NCBI GenBank assembly: GCA_017554445.1 | Contig: JAFZIJ010000032.1 | Span: 1-49,739 of the forward strand | Origin: Victivallales bacterium | GTDB lineage: Bacteria > Verrucomicrobiota > Lentisphaeria > Oligosphaerales > Oligosphaeraceae | DNA length: 49,739 bases | Reading direction: 5' to 3' | Shown here: positions 16,728-25,702 of the stretch, in pieces | How positions within the stretch are numbered: position 1 is the stretch's first letter | Layout of the letters: the number at the start of each line of letters is the position of its first letter | Translations under genes and position numbers: made by a program | Notes under the pieces: generated by a model | Told to the model about the DNA's origin: nothing | Seen by the model: the letters and a program-made list of their open reading frames with translations, nothing else | The model's database searches: none

Positions 16728-17504
16728 TTATCGGTTCATGTATTTTGTGATGAATGATGCAATGGCGGCTTCGATTTCTGGATATAAACGGTGCGGTGAC
16801 GAATCGGGAATCCAGATGCGGTGAGAATATCCTGTTTCTTCTTTTTCGTATATATACAATTCGCCGATTGTACCGTTCTTATGTACGGCATCCATAAATA
16901 TTTCGGCAGACTGGATGGGGACGACATTGTCTTTTGGGGTATGTGTACAGAGAATGGGCGGACTGTCTGGTTTCAGATAAGTTGCGGGGGATGCGTCACG
17001 AATTTCCGCGTCAGAAGGTTCATGCGAGAAGAGGTCTTTATATCGTCCAGGAGATAATGCTTGATCGGTTTTCATGTCCGCGATTCCGGAGATTGAAACC
17101 ACCGCCGCTACCTTCTCCGCAGGAAGGCGAAGCCCTGTCATCAACGCCAGATGACCTCCAGACGATGCCCCTACGACGATGATTTTCCGATTGGCTGGTT
17201 CTCCTGAGAGCAACTTGTCGTCATTCAGCAGAAATCGCGCGGCAGTCAGGCAGTCGTCACCGCAAGCAGGCCATGGTTCCTTTGCGGTAAGACGATGATT
17301 GATATTGCAGGTGGTCAGTCCCATGTCATGGCATAACCATTGGCTGATGCCTTCAACATTCTCTTTGGCCATGCTGTACCAGCCGCCGCCATGAATGGTC
17401 ATGGCGACAAAGCCGTGATGTTGCTCTTGTTCTGGAATGAAAAAATCGCAAAGTCCTGAGTCGTCGGAACTTGGCCGATAGGGTATGTTCTTTAAAACTT
17501 TCAT
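16728..17504 (-). CDS. Alpha/beta hydrolase (esterase of the BD-FAE/hormone-sensitive-lipase type)
   Basis: 258 aa, no signal peptide. It has the oxyanion-hole motif HGGGW, the nucleophile elbow GASSGGH (Ser near residue 120), a candidate acid in PKDNVVP and a candidate catalytic His in GYSHRIW. This layout is typical of small intracellular carbohydrate esterases and related lipases. It may remove acyl groups from imported glycans, fitting the sugar-catabolic genes nearby, but substrate is not readable. It is convergent with the ceramidase-like gene. Confidence 0.82.
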   Translation of the reverse strand: MKVLKNIPYRPSSDDSGLCDFFIPEQEQHHGFVAMTIHGGGWYSMAKENVEGISQWLCHDMGLTTCNINHRLTAKEPWPACGDDCLTAARFLLNDDKLLSGEPANRKIIVVGASSGGHLALMTGLRLPAEKVAAVVSISGIADMKTDQALSPGRYKDLFSHEPSDAEIRDASPATYLKPDSPPILCTHTPKDNVVPIQSAEIFMDAVHKNGTIGELYIYEKEETGYSHRIWIPDSSPHRLYPEIEAAIASFITKYMNR

Positions 17505-17605
17505 GATGTGTTATTGTCGCTTTGAGTCTATGGTGAATACGAACAAATGCTATTTCAGAAAATAGACGAATGCCATCAGGTCTTTATTTGTTTTGGCTTC
17601 AATTT

Positions 17606-17637
17606 CAAAAAACAAGAAGAGGGAATATAGTAGTACA
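17606..17637. repeat. Right end of the composite repeat alone
   Basis: AAAAAACAAGAAGAGGGAA followed by TATAGTAGTAC matches the right end of copies 1 and 2. It lies 40 nt before nagA. Confidence 0.55.
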
Positions 17638-17675
17638 ATCTTTATTGGTTTTCAGATAACGAGCATTAACCAACC

Positions 17676-18824
17676 ATGCAGGAACGACTTCTAAAAGGAA
17701 ATATCATCACCGAAGAGCAAGTGTTCTTCGGGATGTTGAGCGTTGCAAATAAACGGGTTGCGCATATTGAAAAGCAAGACGAGGCGCGTCCGGACGCCAA
17801 TTGGATCACGCCTGGTTTTATCGATGTCCATACGCATGGCATCGGGCCATATGGCGCGGATGTCCCGCAGGGGCCGTTGGGCATGGCGACGTTTGCGCCG
17901 CCGACTGGCTTGACGGGAGTCTGTCCGACTCTGGCGGCAGATACGCCAGAAAACCTTTTGGCCTTTGCGAAAGAAGTTTGCGAACTGACAAAATCGCCCA
18001 ATCCGCAGATCACGAAGATTCTCGGTAGCCATTTGGAAGGCCCGTTCATCGATTTTGCGCATAAAGGCGGCATGGATGAACGATTCGTCCGCGGCGCGGA
18101 TTTGGAGGAGGCGCGTCGGCTGCTGGATGCCGCCGACGGTACGCTCAAGCTCATGACCATCTCGCCTGAACTTGACGGAGCGGAGGCTGTCATTTCGCTG
18201 ATGACGCAGGCGGGCGTCACTGTTTCCATGGGGCATACCGGTTGTTCGAAGGAACAGAAAGACATGGCCGTCGCCGCCGGAGCCACGCAGGTCTGCCATT
18301 TGTTCGACACGTTTGACGGACGGCATGTGGAGCATGGCGTTTCCAAGCCCTGCCTGGCGGATTGCGTGCTCATCGACGACCGCCTCCAAAAGGAGCTCAT
18401 CTGCGACGGCATCCATGTCCCGCAGGATCTCATCACGCTTGCCCATCGCGTTGCCGGCGCGTCGCATCTAATTGCCATTACGGATTCTCTGGCGGGAGCG
18501 GGACTTCCTTCTGGCAGCACCTTCCCTATGGCGGATGGACGTATGATGGTCATGACCGATGTGGCACGGCTTGCGGACAATCCGGATAGCATCGTCGGCT
18601 CCTGCCTGACCATGGACAAAGTTTTCCGCAATCTGATCACACGCTTCGGTTTCACGCCTGTGGAAGCGGCGATGATGACTGCGACGAATCCCGCGAAATC
18701 CTGCCATGAAGATCATGTCCGCGGATCGTTGAAAGTCGGATTGTTTGCGGATATCGCCGTCGTCTCCCCCGAATTCGACGTGGAGGAGACGATTTTGGAA
18801 GGAAACACCATCTATGCCAAATAG
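17676..18824 (+). CDS. nagA: N-acetylglucosamine-6-phosphate deacetylase
   Basis: 382 aa. NagA deacetylates GlcNAc-6-P to glucosamine-6-P in amino-sugar catabolism and murein recycling. Amidohydrolase motifs are in order: GFIDVHTHG near residue 48 (first metal site), GSHLEGPF (metal-binding Glu), VSMGHTG and CHLFD (metal His residues), ELICDGIHV, and the catalytic Asp in ITDSLAGAG. The usual HLFNAM is replaced by HLFDTF, which suggests a divergent member or a slightly different sugar. It is followed by a strong terminator and stands alone; no nagB or nagE is nearby. Confidence 0.85.
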   Translation: MQERLLKGNIITEEQVFFGMLSVANKRVAHIEKQDEARPDANWITPGFIDVHTHGIGPYGADVPQGPLGMATFAPPTGLTGVCPTLAADTPENLLAFAKEVCELTKSPNPQITKILGSHLEGPFIDFAHKGGMDERFVRGADLEEARRLLDAADGTLKLMTISPELDGAEAVISLMTQAGVTVSMGHTGCSKEQKDMAVAAGATQVCHLFDTFDGRHVEHGVSKPCLADCVLIDDRLQKELICDGIHVPQDLITLAHRVAGASHLIAITDSLAGAGLPSGSTFPMADGRMMVMTDVARLADNPDSIVGSCLTMDKVFRNLITRFGFTPVEAAMMTATNPAKSCHEDHVRGSLKVGLFADIAVVSPEFDVEETILEGNTIYAK

Positions 18825-18845
18825 AATTGCCTAAGCAAGGCTATT

Positions 18846-18870
18846 TTTGAGACGAGAGTCTCAAATTTTT
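18846..18870 (+). terminator. Rho-independent terminator after nagA
   Basis: Perfect 8-bp stem TTTGAGAC/GTCTCAAA with a GAGA tetraloop, followed by five T. Confidence 0.88.
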
Positions 18871-18877
18871 AGCGACT

Positions 18878-18899
18878 AGGCATTCTGGATGGAATGCCT
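18878..18899 (-). terminator. Hairpin at the 3' end of the duplicated exported-protein gene
   Basis: Perfect 8-bp stem AGGCATTC/GAATGCCT with a 6-nt loop, four bases beyond the stop of the minus-strand gene. It lacks a U-run, so it may act together with the neighbouring hairpin or stabilise the mRNA end. Confidence 0.55.
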
Positions 18900-18903
18900 G
18901 TCT

Positions 18904-21207
18904 CTATTTGGCGGCGTCTTGATAGCGTTGCTTGACTTCACGGGTGAGTTCGAAATATGTTTCGGTGATGGATCTTGTCATTGAGATTCCACGATAAAGT
19001 AGTCCTTTTCGATTGATGACATCGCGGGCGTTGTCGTTGCCGAGGACTTTGTTCGTCTCCTCTATAAGCTTGAACCCCAATTTGCCGTTCAATTGCTCCT
19101 GAATCTTTCGGACGTGTGCATCATGAAGTTTGGAAGCATCCTCCAATTCGTGGATTAAAGTTGGGGTGAGATATTGTTTGGCAAAGTTGCTGTTCGCGGC
19201 TTTGGCGACAGGAGCCCCATAGGTGCCGAGAAGTTTCCACTTCTCATTCCAGCGTGTTAAGACTCTTTTCATGGCATCTTGGTATACAGGGACATTTTGT
19301 AAATATTGCGCATAATCATCGAATTCCTTGATTTTCGTACGTTTTGTTGGGTGAACATCGCAGGATTCCGTCATCATCCAGTTTAAGTTGTATATCTTGT
19401 TTAGGTTCCAATGTGACAGTTCACTGTCACGCACTGGCCAATGATTTTCCTTCTTGGCGGCTTGCCCTAGAATATTATCAGAGGACAATTTTTGAGGACT
19501 TGGATCGTTGATATGGCGTTTAATATCCTCCATGTCCTTCTTGAACTTTTGGATGGCTTGGTCCTCTTTCTTGCGTTCTTCCAACATCTTACGATACTTT
19601 TCCTGATAGTTCTTAATGCCGCCTTGCCAATCGTAAACGGCCATGGCCTGATACTTCTTGGCGGCGATGAACTTGTCGTTTTTGGCATCTTCGGCCACCT
19701 GCTGATAGAAATCGACATAACCAGCCAGCATGTGATCGTATGGATCGACGATTTCCTTCACCGCATCGCGCGATTTCTGGGGGAGATTCTTGTATGCATC
19801 CGTGTCGTTAAGCGTTTTCAGCCTTTTCGTTTCCTTGAACTTTTCTATGTAATTCGAGTCGATGATGCGAGTGCCGTCCATATTAAATCTAAATTTGCAT
19901 TCATTAAGGATTTCATTGTTCGCCTGAATGGCTTTCACGCTGTCCTTGCAGAACTCTTCAATTGTGCTGGGGACGTTGACTGCGCTATAGTACAAATCGA
20001 CCATTTGCTTGGCCACTAACTCGAACGTACGCATTATTTTATTGGTACTACCATTTGTTCCTTTGTACAAGGGACCGCTTTTCCCTGCCAATTCCTTGCC
20101 AGCATCGCTTTCAAGAAAATTCATGGCCTGGTCTAATTCTCGATAGCCAGTACTATTGATTTCGGTTATCAACAATTTGTGGTATTCGAGGAGCGTATCG
20201 GCGGCATCCTCCATAGTCTCACGGAAGTCGGCTGTCAGATTATCTTGAGCAAAGCGGCTATCGGAGAGTTTGGCCACTGTCGGAGCATACTTGACCGCCT
20301 TGTTGGCGATATCCTGCCATTCAGAATAGGCAGCACCGACCACTTTTATCCGTTTTGCCAAATCCACGACCATTTCGGTGAAATCATCAAGTGCCACGAT
20401 ATTGCGTTTGTATGTGTCAACAATCAGGAGTTGCGGCGTAAGCCAGGTCACATTGTAAACTTTAGGGATATTCCAGTATGGAAGGTCTTCTTCCTTTAAC
20501 GGCCATTTCTTGACATTCTCCTTCAGGCGTTTTCCCAGCGTATTGCTGGATGGCAAGACGTTAGGAGAATACTCTTTGGATTTGGCTTGGATTTCCCTGA
20601 CATCCTTCTCTAGCTTCTCAAGCACGTTGTTTGCGTCCAGACGATCCTTCCGCAATTGGGCATATATCTTGGAATAGCCTGGCTGATTTTCCCAGAAGCT
20701 CATTATATGCCACATCAAGAGCTTTGCATCTTGAAAATCCTTCTCTGATGCACGACGGCCCACGGCCCAGTAAATATGCGCCCATTCATCAACCATTGAA
20801 TCGTATTTTTCCAGACCGCCGCGAATTGCGTCCTTGGCCTTGGGCGGCAAATTCTGGAACGAGGAGAGTTCTTGTAGCATCTTCACTTTTTCCATTTTCT
20901 TACAGATGCTGAGCATGTCAGAACGGAAGATTTGGTTAGTGGTAAGGCTAAAGCCCGCCTGAGCAGACTTGAATAATTCATTATTTTTCTCCATGGCGTC
21001 AGTGGCGTCTTCACAGAAATAGTCATAGACATCGTCCCCAGGACAGACATTCGCCAGCAATGCCACCAGCATCACAAGCCACACCAGTCCTCTTGTAAAT
21101 CGTGATGACGTCTTATGGGGATTGCGTGTGCTTTCGGCGTTGGTTTGCCGTCTGTCATCGTTTGGACAAGACTGTAATTCAAGTCCTTGTAAATCAAAGT
21201 GTTGCAT
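18904..21207 (-). CDS. Large exported or membrane-anchored protein with an internal ~350-residue tandem duplication
   Basis: 767 aa from the ATG at 21207, which has AGGAG at the right distance; an in-frame ATG at 21228 overlaps that ribosome-binding site. A basic N-terminal region of about 40 residues is followed by one hydrophobic segment (GLVWLVMLVALLANV) and then two homologous, mostly helical halves. Matching blocks include FCEDATDAMEKNNEL with FCKDSVKAIQANNEI, NLPPKAKDAI with NLPQKSRDAV, SSNTLG with SDNILG, WNIPKVYNVTW with WNLNKIYNLNW, and GPLYKG with GLLYRG. I recognise no family. It is probably periplasmic or surface-exposed. Confidence 0.6.
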   Translation of the reverse strand: MQHFDLQGLELQSCPNDDRRQTNAESTRNPHKTSSRFTRGLVWLVMLVALLANVCPGDDVYDYFCEDATDAMEKNNELFKSAQAGFSLTTNQIFRSDMLSICKKMEKVKMLQELSSFQNLPPKAKDAIRGGLEKYDSMVDEWAHIYWAVGRRASEKDFQDAKLLMWHIMSFWENQPGYSKIYAQLRKDRLDANNVLEKLEKDVREIQAKSKEYSPNVLPSSNTLGKRLKENVKKWPLKEEDLPYWNIPKVYNVTWLTPQLLIVDTYKRNIVALDDFTEMVVDLAKRIKVVGAAYSEWQDIANKAVKYAPTVAKLSDSRFAQDNLTADFRETMEDAADTLLEYHKLLITEINSTGYRELDQAMNFLESDAGKELAGKSGPLYKGTNGSTNKIMRTFELVAKQMVDLYYSAVNVPSTIEEFCKDSVKAIQANNEILNECKFRFNMDGTRIIDSNYIEKFKETKRLKTLNDTDAYKNLPQKSRDAVKEIVDPYDHMLAGYVDFYQQVAEDAKNDKFIAAKKYQAMAVYDWQGGIKNYQEKYRKMLEERKKEDQAIQKFKKDMEDIKRHINDPSPQKLSSDNILGQAAKKENHWPVRDSELSHWNLNKIYNLNWMMTESCDVHPTKRTKIKEFDDYAQYLQNVPVYQDAMKRVLTRWNEKWKLLGTYGAPVAKAANSNFAKQYLTPTLIHELEDASKLHDAHVRKIQEQLNGKLGFKLIEETNKVLGNDNARDVINRKGLLYRGISMTRSITETYFELTREVKQRYQDAAK

Positions 21208-21554
21208 GGATATCTCCTGTTTTATCATTTTTGACCGCGATGGTCATGTTTTTTCCTTTCAAGACCGTCTTCCAAACATACTATGACTCTAGATGGGAAA
21301 ATTGCAAGTCGGCAACCTGCCCATGTGGACAAACTTTTTGCCAGGATGATTTTTATGGAACACGACTTATTTGTTTGCATGGTATGATATTGATAAATTG
21401 TTCAAGGTAAATGGTCATAAAAAATGGGCAGATGCTAGCCATCATCATGAAGAAGTTGCATGATTGGTGGATGGCGGTATAGTAATGTCTTATGTAGATT
21501 AACGTGTTCCGTTTCACGTCTTGTCCATTGAATGCAAACAAGAGGAAGCCATTG
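21208..21554. other. Divergent intergenic region
   Basis: About 350 nt between the duplicated-protein gene and the lipoprotein-like gene. It must hold both promoters, but none is clear. A short GTAGATTAACG at 21496-21506 recalls the end of the relic repeats at 7707-9165, too weakly to call a fourth copy. Confidence 0.4.
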
Positions 21555-22346
21555 ATGCAAGTTCATGATAAAGAAGAACGTTTCAGGAAAGTCAGAACGG
21601 CCTTCCATTTTCTGTCCATGCTTGTCCTGCTCATGGTGTGCAATGGCTGCTTTACCTATTACGCAGAAAGCATCTGCGACCGATGCCATGACGACATCCA
21701 GATTATCGAGAGACATGGCGAATTGTCAAATGACCAGAAAAGTTTGTCAATCCATTTGAAGAAGCGGAGGGACTACTGCCGTGATCCATTCGGAATCTGG
21801 AAGGGGAGCATTGAAGAAGAGGAGACCTACGTGTATCCTCTGACACGCCATGAATCGTTTGCCGACCTAGAACAGTTCTCTGTCGTCCTTGATACTGATG
21901 CAGAACGTATTTCTTTCCAGCATCTTGAAGTGAAGGATGAAAAAGAAGCGGAAGGCAGGGATGTCTTTGAAGCAGATTACAATCGACTGATTTTTCCTGT
22001 GTTAAATCAAGCCAAGCCTGTGTTTGAGAGAGTAGTCACAAAGGATGAATGCACCATCTGTATTCATCCTGATGATCTGCCATTTATTTCCCATCCATTT
22101 GTGTACAAACATTGGTATTCTTCTCCGCCTAAATACAGGTTGGTGATTCCGTATAAACAGGTAGGCAATGTCTGCTATGTGTATTTGCCAAGAAAAGGCA
22201 TCATTACCCCGTCAAAAGTGCGTAACAAGCCTAATACGAGTGCATATATATTGGAAATCTTTTTAAAAACGCCCGCCGTTTTATTGGATGTTTTAACGTT
22301 TCCAATACAATTTATTTATGAGGTTTATGAGGGAGCAGATTGTTGA
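21555..22346 (+). CDS. Lipoprotein-like exported protein of unknown function
   Basis: 263 aa from the ATG at 21555, preceded by GAGGAA; an earlier in-frame ATG at 21504 lacks a ribosome-binding site. The N-terminus has a hydrophobic segment ending LVLLMVCNGC, an imperfect lipobox. The body is rich in charged beta segments. The C-terminus, LKTPAVLLDVLTFPIQFIYEV, resembles the end of small YceK/YidQ-type lipoproteins, where a similar LP-rich hydrophobic strand occurs. That resemblance is weak and the protein is much longer. Confidence 0.45.
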   Translation: MQVHDKEERFRKVRTAFHFLSMLVLLMVCNGCFTYYAESICDRCHDDIQIIERHGELSNDQKSLSIHLKKRRDYCRDPFGIWKGSIEEEETYVYPLTRHESFADLEQFSVVLDTDAERISFQHLEVKDEKEAEGRDVFEADYNRLIFPVLNQAKPVFERVVTKDECTICIHPDDLPFISHPFVYKHWYSSPPKYRLVIPYKQVGNVCYVYLPRKGIITPSKVRNKPNTSAYILEIFLKTPAVLLDVLTFPIQFIYEVYEGADC

Positions 22347-22386
22347 TTTCCAATAAATTATTTTTTGATAAATAAAAGGATGTCAA

Positions 22387-23463
22387 ATGAAACCTTGTCA
22401 AACAAGTCGTTTTTTCAGCTGGATTTCCATATCCTGCCTGCTCTTATGGGCTGCGATTCTCTATGCCGATCCATGGCCGGTTGCGGAACCGGAGAGCGTT
22501 GGATTCCAGAAAGATAAACTGGAAAAAGTCGCCGAATACGCGAGGGAAAAGACGGGAACGACAGGGCTGGTTGTCGTTGTGAATGGAAAAATCATCTACA
22601 CATACGGCGATATTAAACAGGTCTCCTATACCGCATCATGCCGGAAGAGCGTCCTTTCCATGCTTTATGGAAAATATGTTGTGGATGGCACCATCAAGTT
22701 GGACGAGACGATCGGTCAGCTTGGCATCGACGACGTGCAAGAGCTTCTTCCGCAGGAGAAGGAAGCGACGGTCTATGATTTAATCACCGCCCGATCAGGC
22801 GTTTACCATCCCGCGTCGAATCCGGGGGGCATTCCTGAAGGCAAGAAATACGAACGTGGAGTGACGCCTCATGGCACACGTTTCGTCTATAACAATTGGG
22901 ATTTCAATGTCGCGGGAACGGTCTTTACGCTCAAGACTGGTCTGGACATCTACGATGCGTTGGAACGCAATTTGGCGATTCCGCTGGGCATGGAGGACTT
23001 CGACCGTGCAAAACACAAATTGAGCGGTAATGCAGAGAAGTCGAAGCATCTCGCCTACTATATGCATTTTTCCACACGGGATATGGCGCGAATTGGTCAG
23101 CTGATGCTCCAGAAAGGACGTTGGAACGACAAACAACTTGTTCCAGAAGAATGGGTTGCGCGCAGCACGTCGGCCGTTACGCCACTGAACAGAGAACTCC
23201 ATTGCGGTTACGGCATTCTGTGGTGGTTGCTTCGTGACAAGCAGTATCCCGAACAGTTTAAAGGCGCGTATTCTGCGGAAGGCATGTACGGGCAGTTCAT
23301 TACGGTCTTTCCGGCCATGAACATGGTCGTCGCGCATAAATCCGCTGGCAACGCGAAGCATCGGACAGGAGCCAAGCAGTATCGCCAGATTTTACGCCTG
23401 ATTGTAGCGGCCGCCGCTCCGAAAGCGGAAGAGCCTGCCGCCCAGAAAGTTGAAGAAAAGTAA
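22387..23463 (+). CDS. Exported serine hydrolase of the beta-lactamase/class C (PBP4*-like) family
   Basis: 358 aa with a signal peptide ending LLWAAILYA. The catalytic SxxK is SCRKS (Ser near residue 80), the second motif is the YNN triad in FVYNNWDFN, and HKSAG near the end is the third (KTG-equivalent) motif. The family includes esterases, D-amino-acid hydrolases and carboxypeptidases acting in the periplasm. The next gene, encoding a glycosidase-like protein, starts 11 nt later, so the two form an operon and may act on the same external substrate. Confidence 0.82.
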   Translation: MKPCQTSRFFSWISISCLLLWAAILYADPWPVAEPESVGFQKDKLEKVAEYAREKTGTTGLVVVVNGKIIYTYGDIKQVSYTASCRKSVLSMLYGKYVVDGTIKLDETIGQLGIDDVQELLPQEKEATVYDLITARSGVYHPASNPGGIPEGKKYERGVTPHGTRFVYNNWDFNVAGTVFTLKTGLDIYDALERNLAIPLGMEDFDRAKHKLSGNAEKSKHLAYYMHFSTRDMARIGQLMLQKGRWNDKQLVPEEWVARSTSAVTPLNRELHCGYGILWWLLRDKQYPEQFKGAYSAEGMYGQFITVFPAMNMVVAHKSAGNAKHRTGAKQYRQILRLIVAAAAPKAEEPAAQKVEEK

Positions 23464-23474
23464 CAAAGAAGCAT

Positions 23475-25526
23475 ATGGAAATGACACAGACAAGACCGGA
23501 TATTTGGATTTGGACGGAGCCATTGGCGTTTGACAATGAGGCGGCAGACTATGGCGTCGCCGCGTATTTTGACGCGATGGGCTTCCTGCCCGAAGGCATC
23601 AGCCTCCTGCTGACAAGCATGGATTTCGTGTTGCAGCATGAGAATTGGACGACGGAACATGTGTTTCCGGAAGACGTCTGTTCACGGCTTGGGCATCATG
23701 GCAACGGCGTCCGCAACCGCCAGAAATGGACGAACTTCCAACTGAAACGGCTCGTCGGTCTCATCCGCGAACGCGGCGTGAAAGTCGTGTTCTCCCAATT
23801 CCCATATTTCCTTCGTGACAAATTCCATCATGAGTTTGCTTCTGACCATCCGGAATGCGTGACTTACGGCTCCGTCAGCATGCTTTCGCGCTTTGACGAT
23901 GGAACGCTCATGGAAGACTTTTTTGTGCAAAAACTGTGCGATGTCGTGGAATATTATGGTTTCGACGGATGGCATGGCCCGGACGGACTGGGGCCGTTCT
24001 TCCACGGCATCATGTGCCGTGATTTTGGCGATGCGTTCGCGCGGCAGTTCCGAGACGACGTTGGAAAAGACAAATTTCCTCCCGAATTCGACCATGATCT
24101 GGCGGCTCCGAACGACTATGCTCCACAGCGGATGGAGTGGATTTGGAACAACTTCCGGGATGAATGGATCGATTTTGTCACGAAACGCTCCCTTGAGGCA
24201 TGGCGGAAAATCAACGGCGCCATGCATGAAAGAGGAAAGATCACCGTCATCAATTCACCGGATACGAAAGGCGTTTTCGCGGGATGGTATTTCTCCGGAA
24301 TCGATTATCGCGAAATCGCGCGCATGGGCGTCGATATCATGATTGCGGAGACGACCATCACAGGGTTCACGCTGCTGAAAGGGCAGCGCGACTATCTGAC
24401 GGAATTGAGCGCGATGATGCAGGAAATGGCGGCGTCCATGCCCGGTGTGAAAATCTGCATGATGCCGTCCATCAAAGACGCTGTTGAAAGCTACGATTCG
24501 ATGATCCACATGCACGGCATGTTCGAACGGGACGTCCATTATTTGGCGTCGCGTTGCATCTATCGCCATGGCAGTCTTGAACGGACGGCGAAGGGCTTCT
24601 GTGTCTGTTTGGGAGACTACCTCCGTCGGCAGGATTGGCAGGAATTGAACGACCTTTTGACGAATGCATGGGCGTTCAAACCTGCTCATACGGGAGAGCT
24701 TGTGTGGATTCATGATCCATCCATGTATGAGGCGATGCGCACGCAATTCCGTCAGACCGGCGTGGAGGAATCGTATTTCCAAATTGCCAAACTGGAGGAA
24801 CTTGCAGGATTGGATATTTCGTCAATCGCGACGCCGGACAATCTGCCTTCCATTGACCGACCATTGATTGTTCCGAATTTCCATCTGCTGTCTGATGATG
24901 TCAAACGGAAGATTCTCGAAAAGAAGCAGTTGACTGTCATCATGGGCGATTTGGACGACTGCGTCATTCCGGTTGGAGCACGCGTGTTCCGCTTGTCGTT
25001 GCTTCCAAACTATGCGTTGTCATGCGCTATTCTCAATGGAAATGAGCCCGCAACGATTTCGAATGATGAAAGCGCGTATTCGACGGAGCCGTTCGTCTCC
25101 TTCAAGACCAGCTGGAATTCGTATGGTGACCGTCCGCCTCATACAGAAGTTCCAGACACTTTCTGGAAACAGTGCGGTGAGGCGATTCGGGAGGCGTTAG
25201 GACCGCTTCCGCTGGGCCATTCGGAAAATGCGCCGAAGGTGTCGTTCTCGGGCGGTGGCGACCAGTCTAAATACTTGGGACTGTTTAGACAATGGTCTTC
25301 GGACGGGTGCGAACGAATCGGTATTTATTCGCGCATTCCACGCTATGTGACGCCGACCTATCAGATTGGCCACGACGATGTGTCCATCACGATCCGCACG
25401 GAATTCCCACGCGGCGAACTCTGTTCGCGTGATGGATGGCTGTTGTGCGATGAACCATACGGCAAGCCTGTCCATATTCCGCCATGCGGCATACTGGTGG
25501 CGGATATTACCGCTTCGCGGAGCTAA
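23475..25526 (+). CDS. Glycosidase-like TIM-barrel protein of unknown specificity
   Basis: 683 aa, without a signal peptide. The first ~400 residues resemble a (beta/alpha)8 glycoside hydrolase: GVKVVFSQFPYFL strand, YYGFDGWHGPDGLGP as a typical barrel loop with acidic residues, then ITVINSPDT and IMIAETTITG, whose Glu could be catalytic. The rest looks like a beta-rich C-terminal part. No family is recognised with confidence. It is probably co-transcribed with the serine hydrolase 11 nt upstream. Its last codons (TASRS and stop) lie within a direct repeat, so the natural end may have been altered. Confidence 0.5.
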   Translation: MEMTQTRPDIWIWTEPLAFDNEAADYGVAAYFDAMGFLPEGISLLLTSMDFVLQHENWTTEHVFPEDVCSRLGHHGNGVRNRQKWTNFQLKRLVGLIRERGVKVVFSQFPYFLRDKFHHEFASDHPECVTYGSVSMLSRFDDGTLMEDFFVQKLCDVVEYYGFDGWHGPDGLGPFFHGIMCRDFGDAFARQFRDDVGKDKFPPEFDHDLAAPNDYAPQRMEWIWNNFRDEWIDFVTKRSLEAWRKINGAMHERGKITVINSPDTKGVFAGWYFSGIDYREIARMGVDIMIAETTITGFTLLKGQRDYLTELSAMMQEMAASMPGVKICMMPSIKDAVESYDSMIHMHGMFERDVHYLASRCIYRHGSLERTAKGFCVCLGDYLRRQDWQELNDLLTNAWAFKPAHTGELVWIHDPSMYEAMRTQFRQTGVEESYFQIAKLEELAGLDISSIATPDNLPSIDRPLIVPNFHLLSDDVKRKILEKKQLTVIMGDLDDCVIPVGARVFRLSLLPNYALSCAILNGNEPATISNDESAYSTEPFVSFKTSWNSYGDRPPHTEVPDTFWKQCGEAIREALGPLPLGHSENAPKVSFSGGGDQSKYLGLFRQWSSDGCERIGIYSRIPRYVTPTYQIGHDDVSITIRTEFPRGELCSRDGWLLCDEPYGKPVHIPPCGILVADITASRS

Positions 25527-25575
25527 AAGCCTGCCGCTTCGCGGAGCTCAAAGCCAAAAGCCAAAAGCTGAAAGC
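25510..25575. repeat. CCGCTTCGCGGAGCT direct repeat and AAAGC repeats
   Basis: CCGCTTCGCGGAGCT occurs at 25510-25524 and 25534-25548, followed by AAAGCCAAAAGCC strings. The first copy lies within the end of the upstream gene. Confidence 0.85.
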
Positions 25576-25632
25576 GAATACAGACGCTTCGCTTTGATTT
25601 TAGTGGCGAGGTGTTTTTGTTTGCGTGGCTTG

Positions 25633-25675
25633 AAAAATGAACGATTGTTAATTATATTAACGAATGTTCATTTTT
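25633..25675. promoter_or_regulatory. 43-bp palindromic operator candidate for the TetR-type regulator
   Basis: Outer arms AAAAATGAAC (25633-25642) and GTTCATTTTT (25666-25675) are exact inverted repeats centred on 25654. Inside are GTTAAT and ATTAAC. It can be read as two similar sites, TGAACGATTGTTAA and TTAACGAATGTTCA, each of the form TNAAC-N4-GTTNA. It lies 28 nt before the GNAT gene, the place expected for autorepression by the TetR protein encoded in the same operon. The run of T could also make it an AT-rich terminator for the gene upstream. Confidence 0.6.
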
Positions 25676-25702
25676 TTATGTGAAAAAACATGGAGGCAAG
25701 CA

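Noticed and set aside
21485..21510. A fourth copy of the relic repeat before the lipoprotein-like gene
   Set aside because: Only GTAGATTAACG and the translated LIY match; the AFQP part is absent, so chance is likely.
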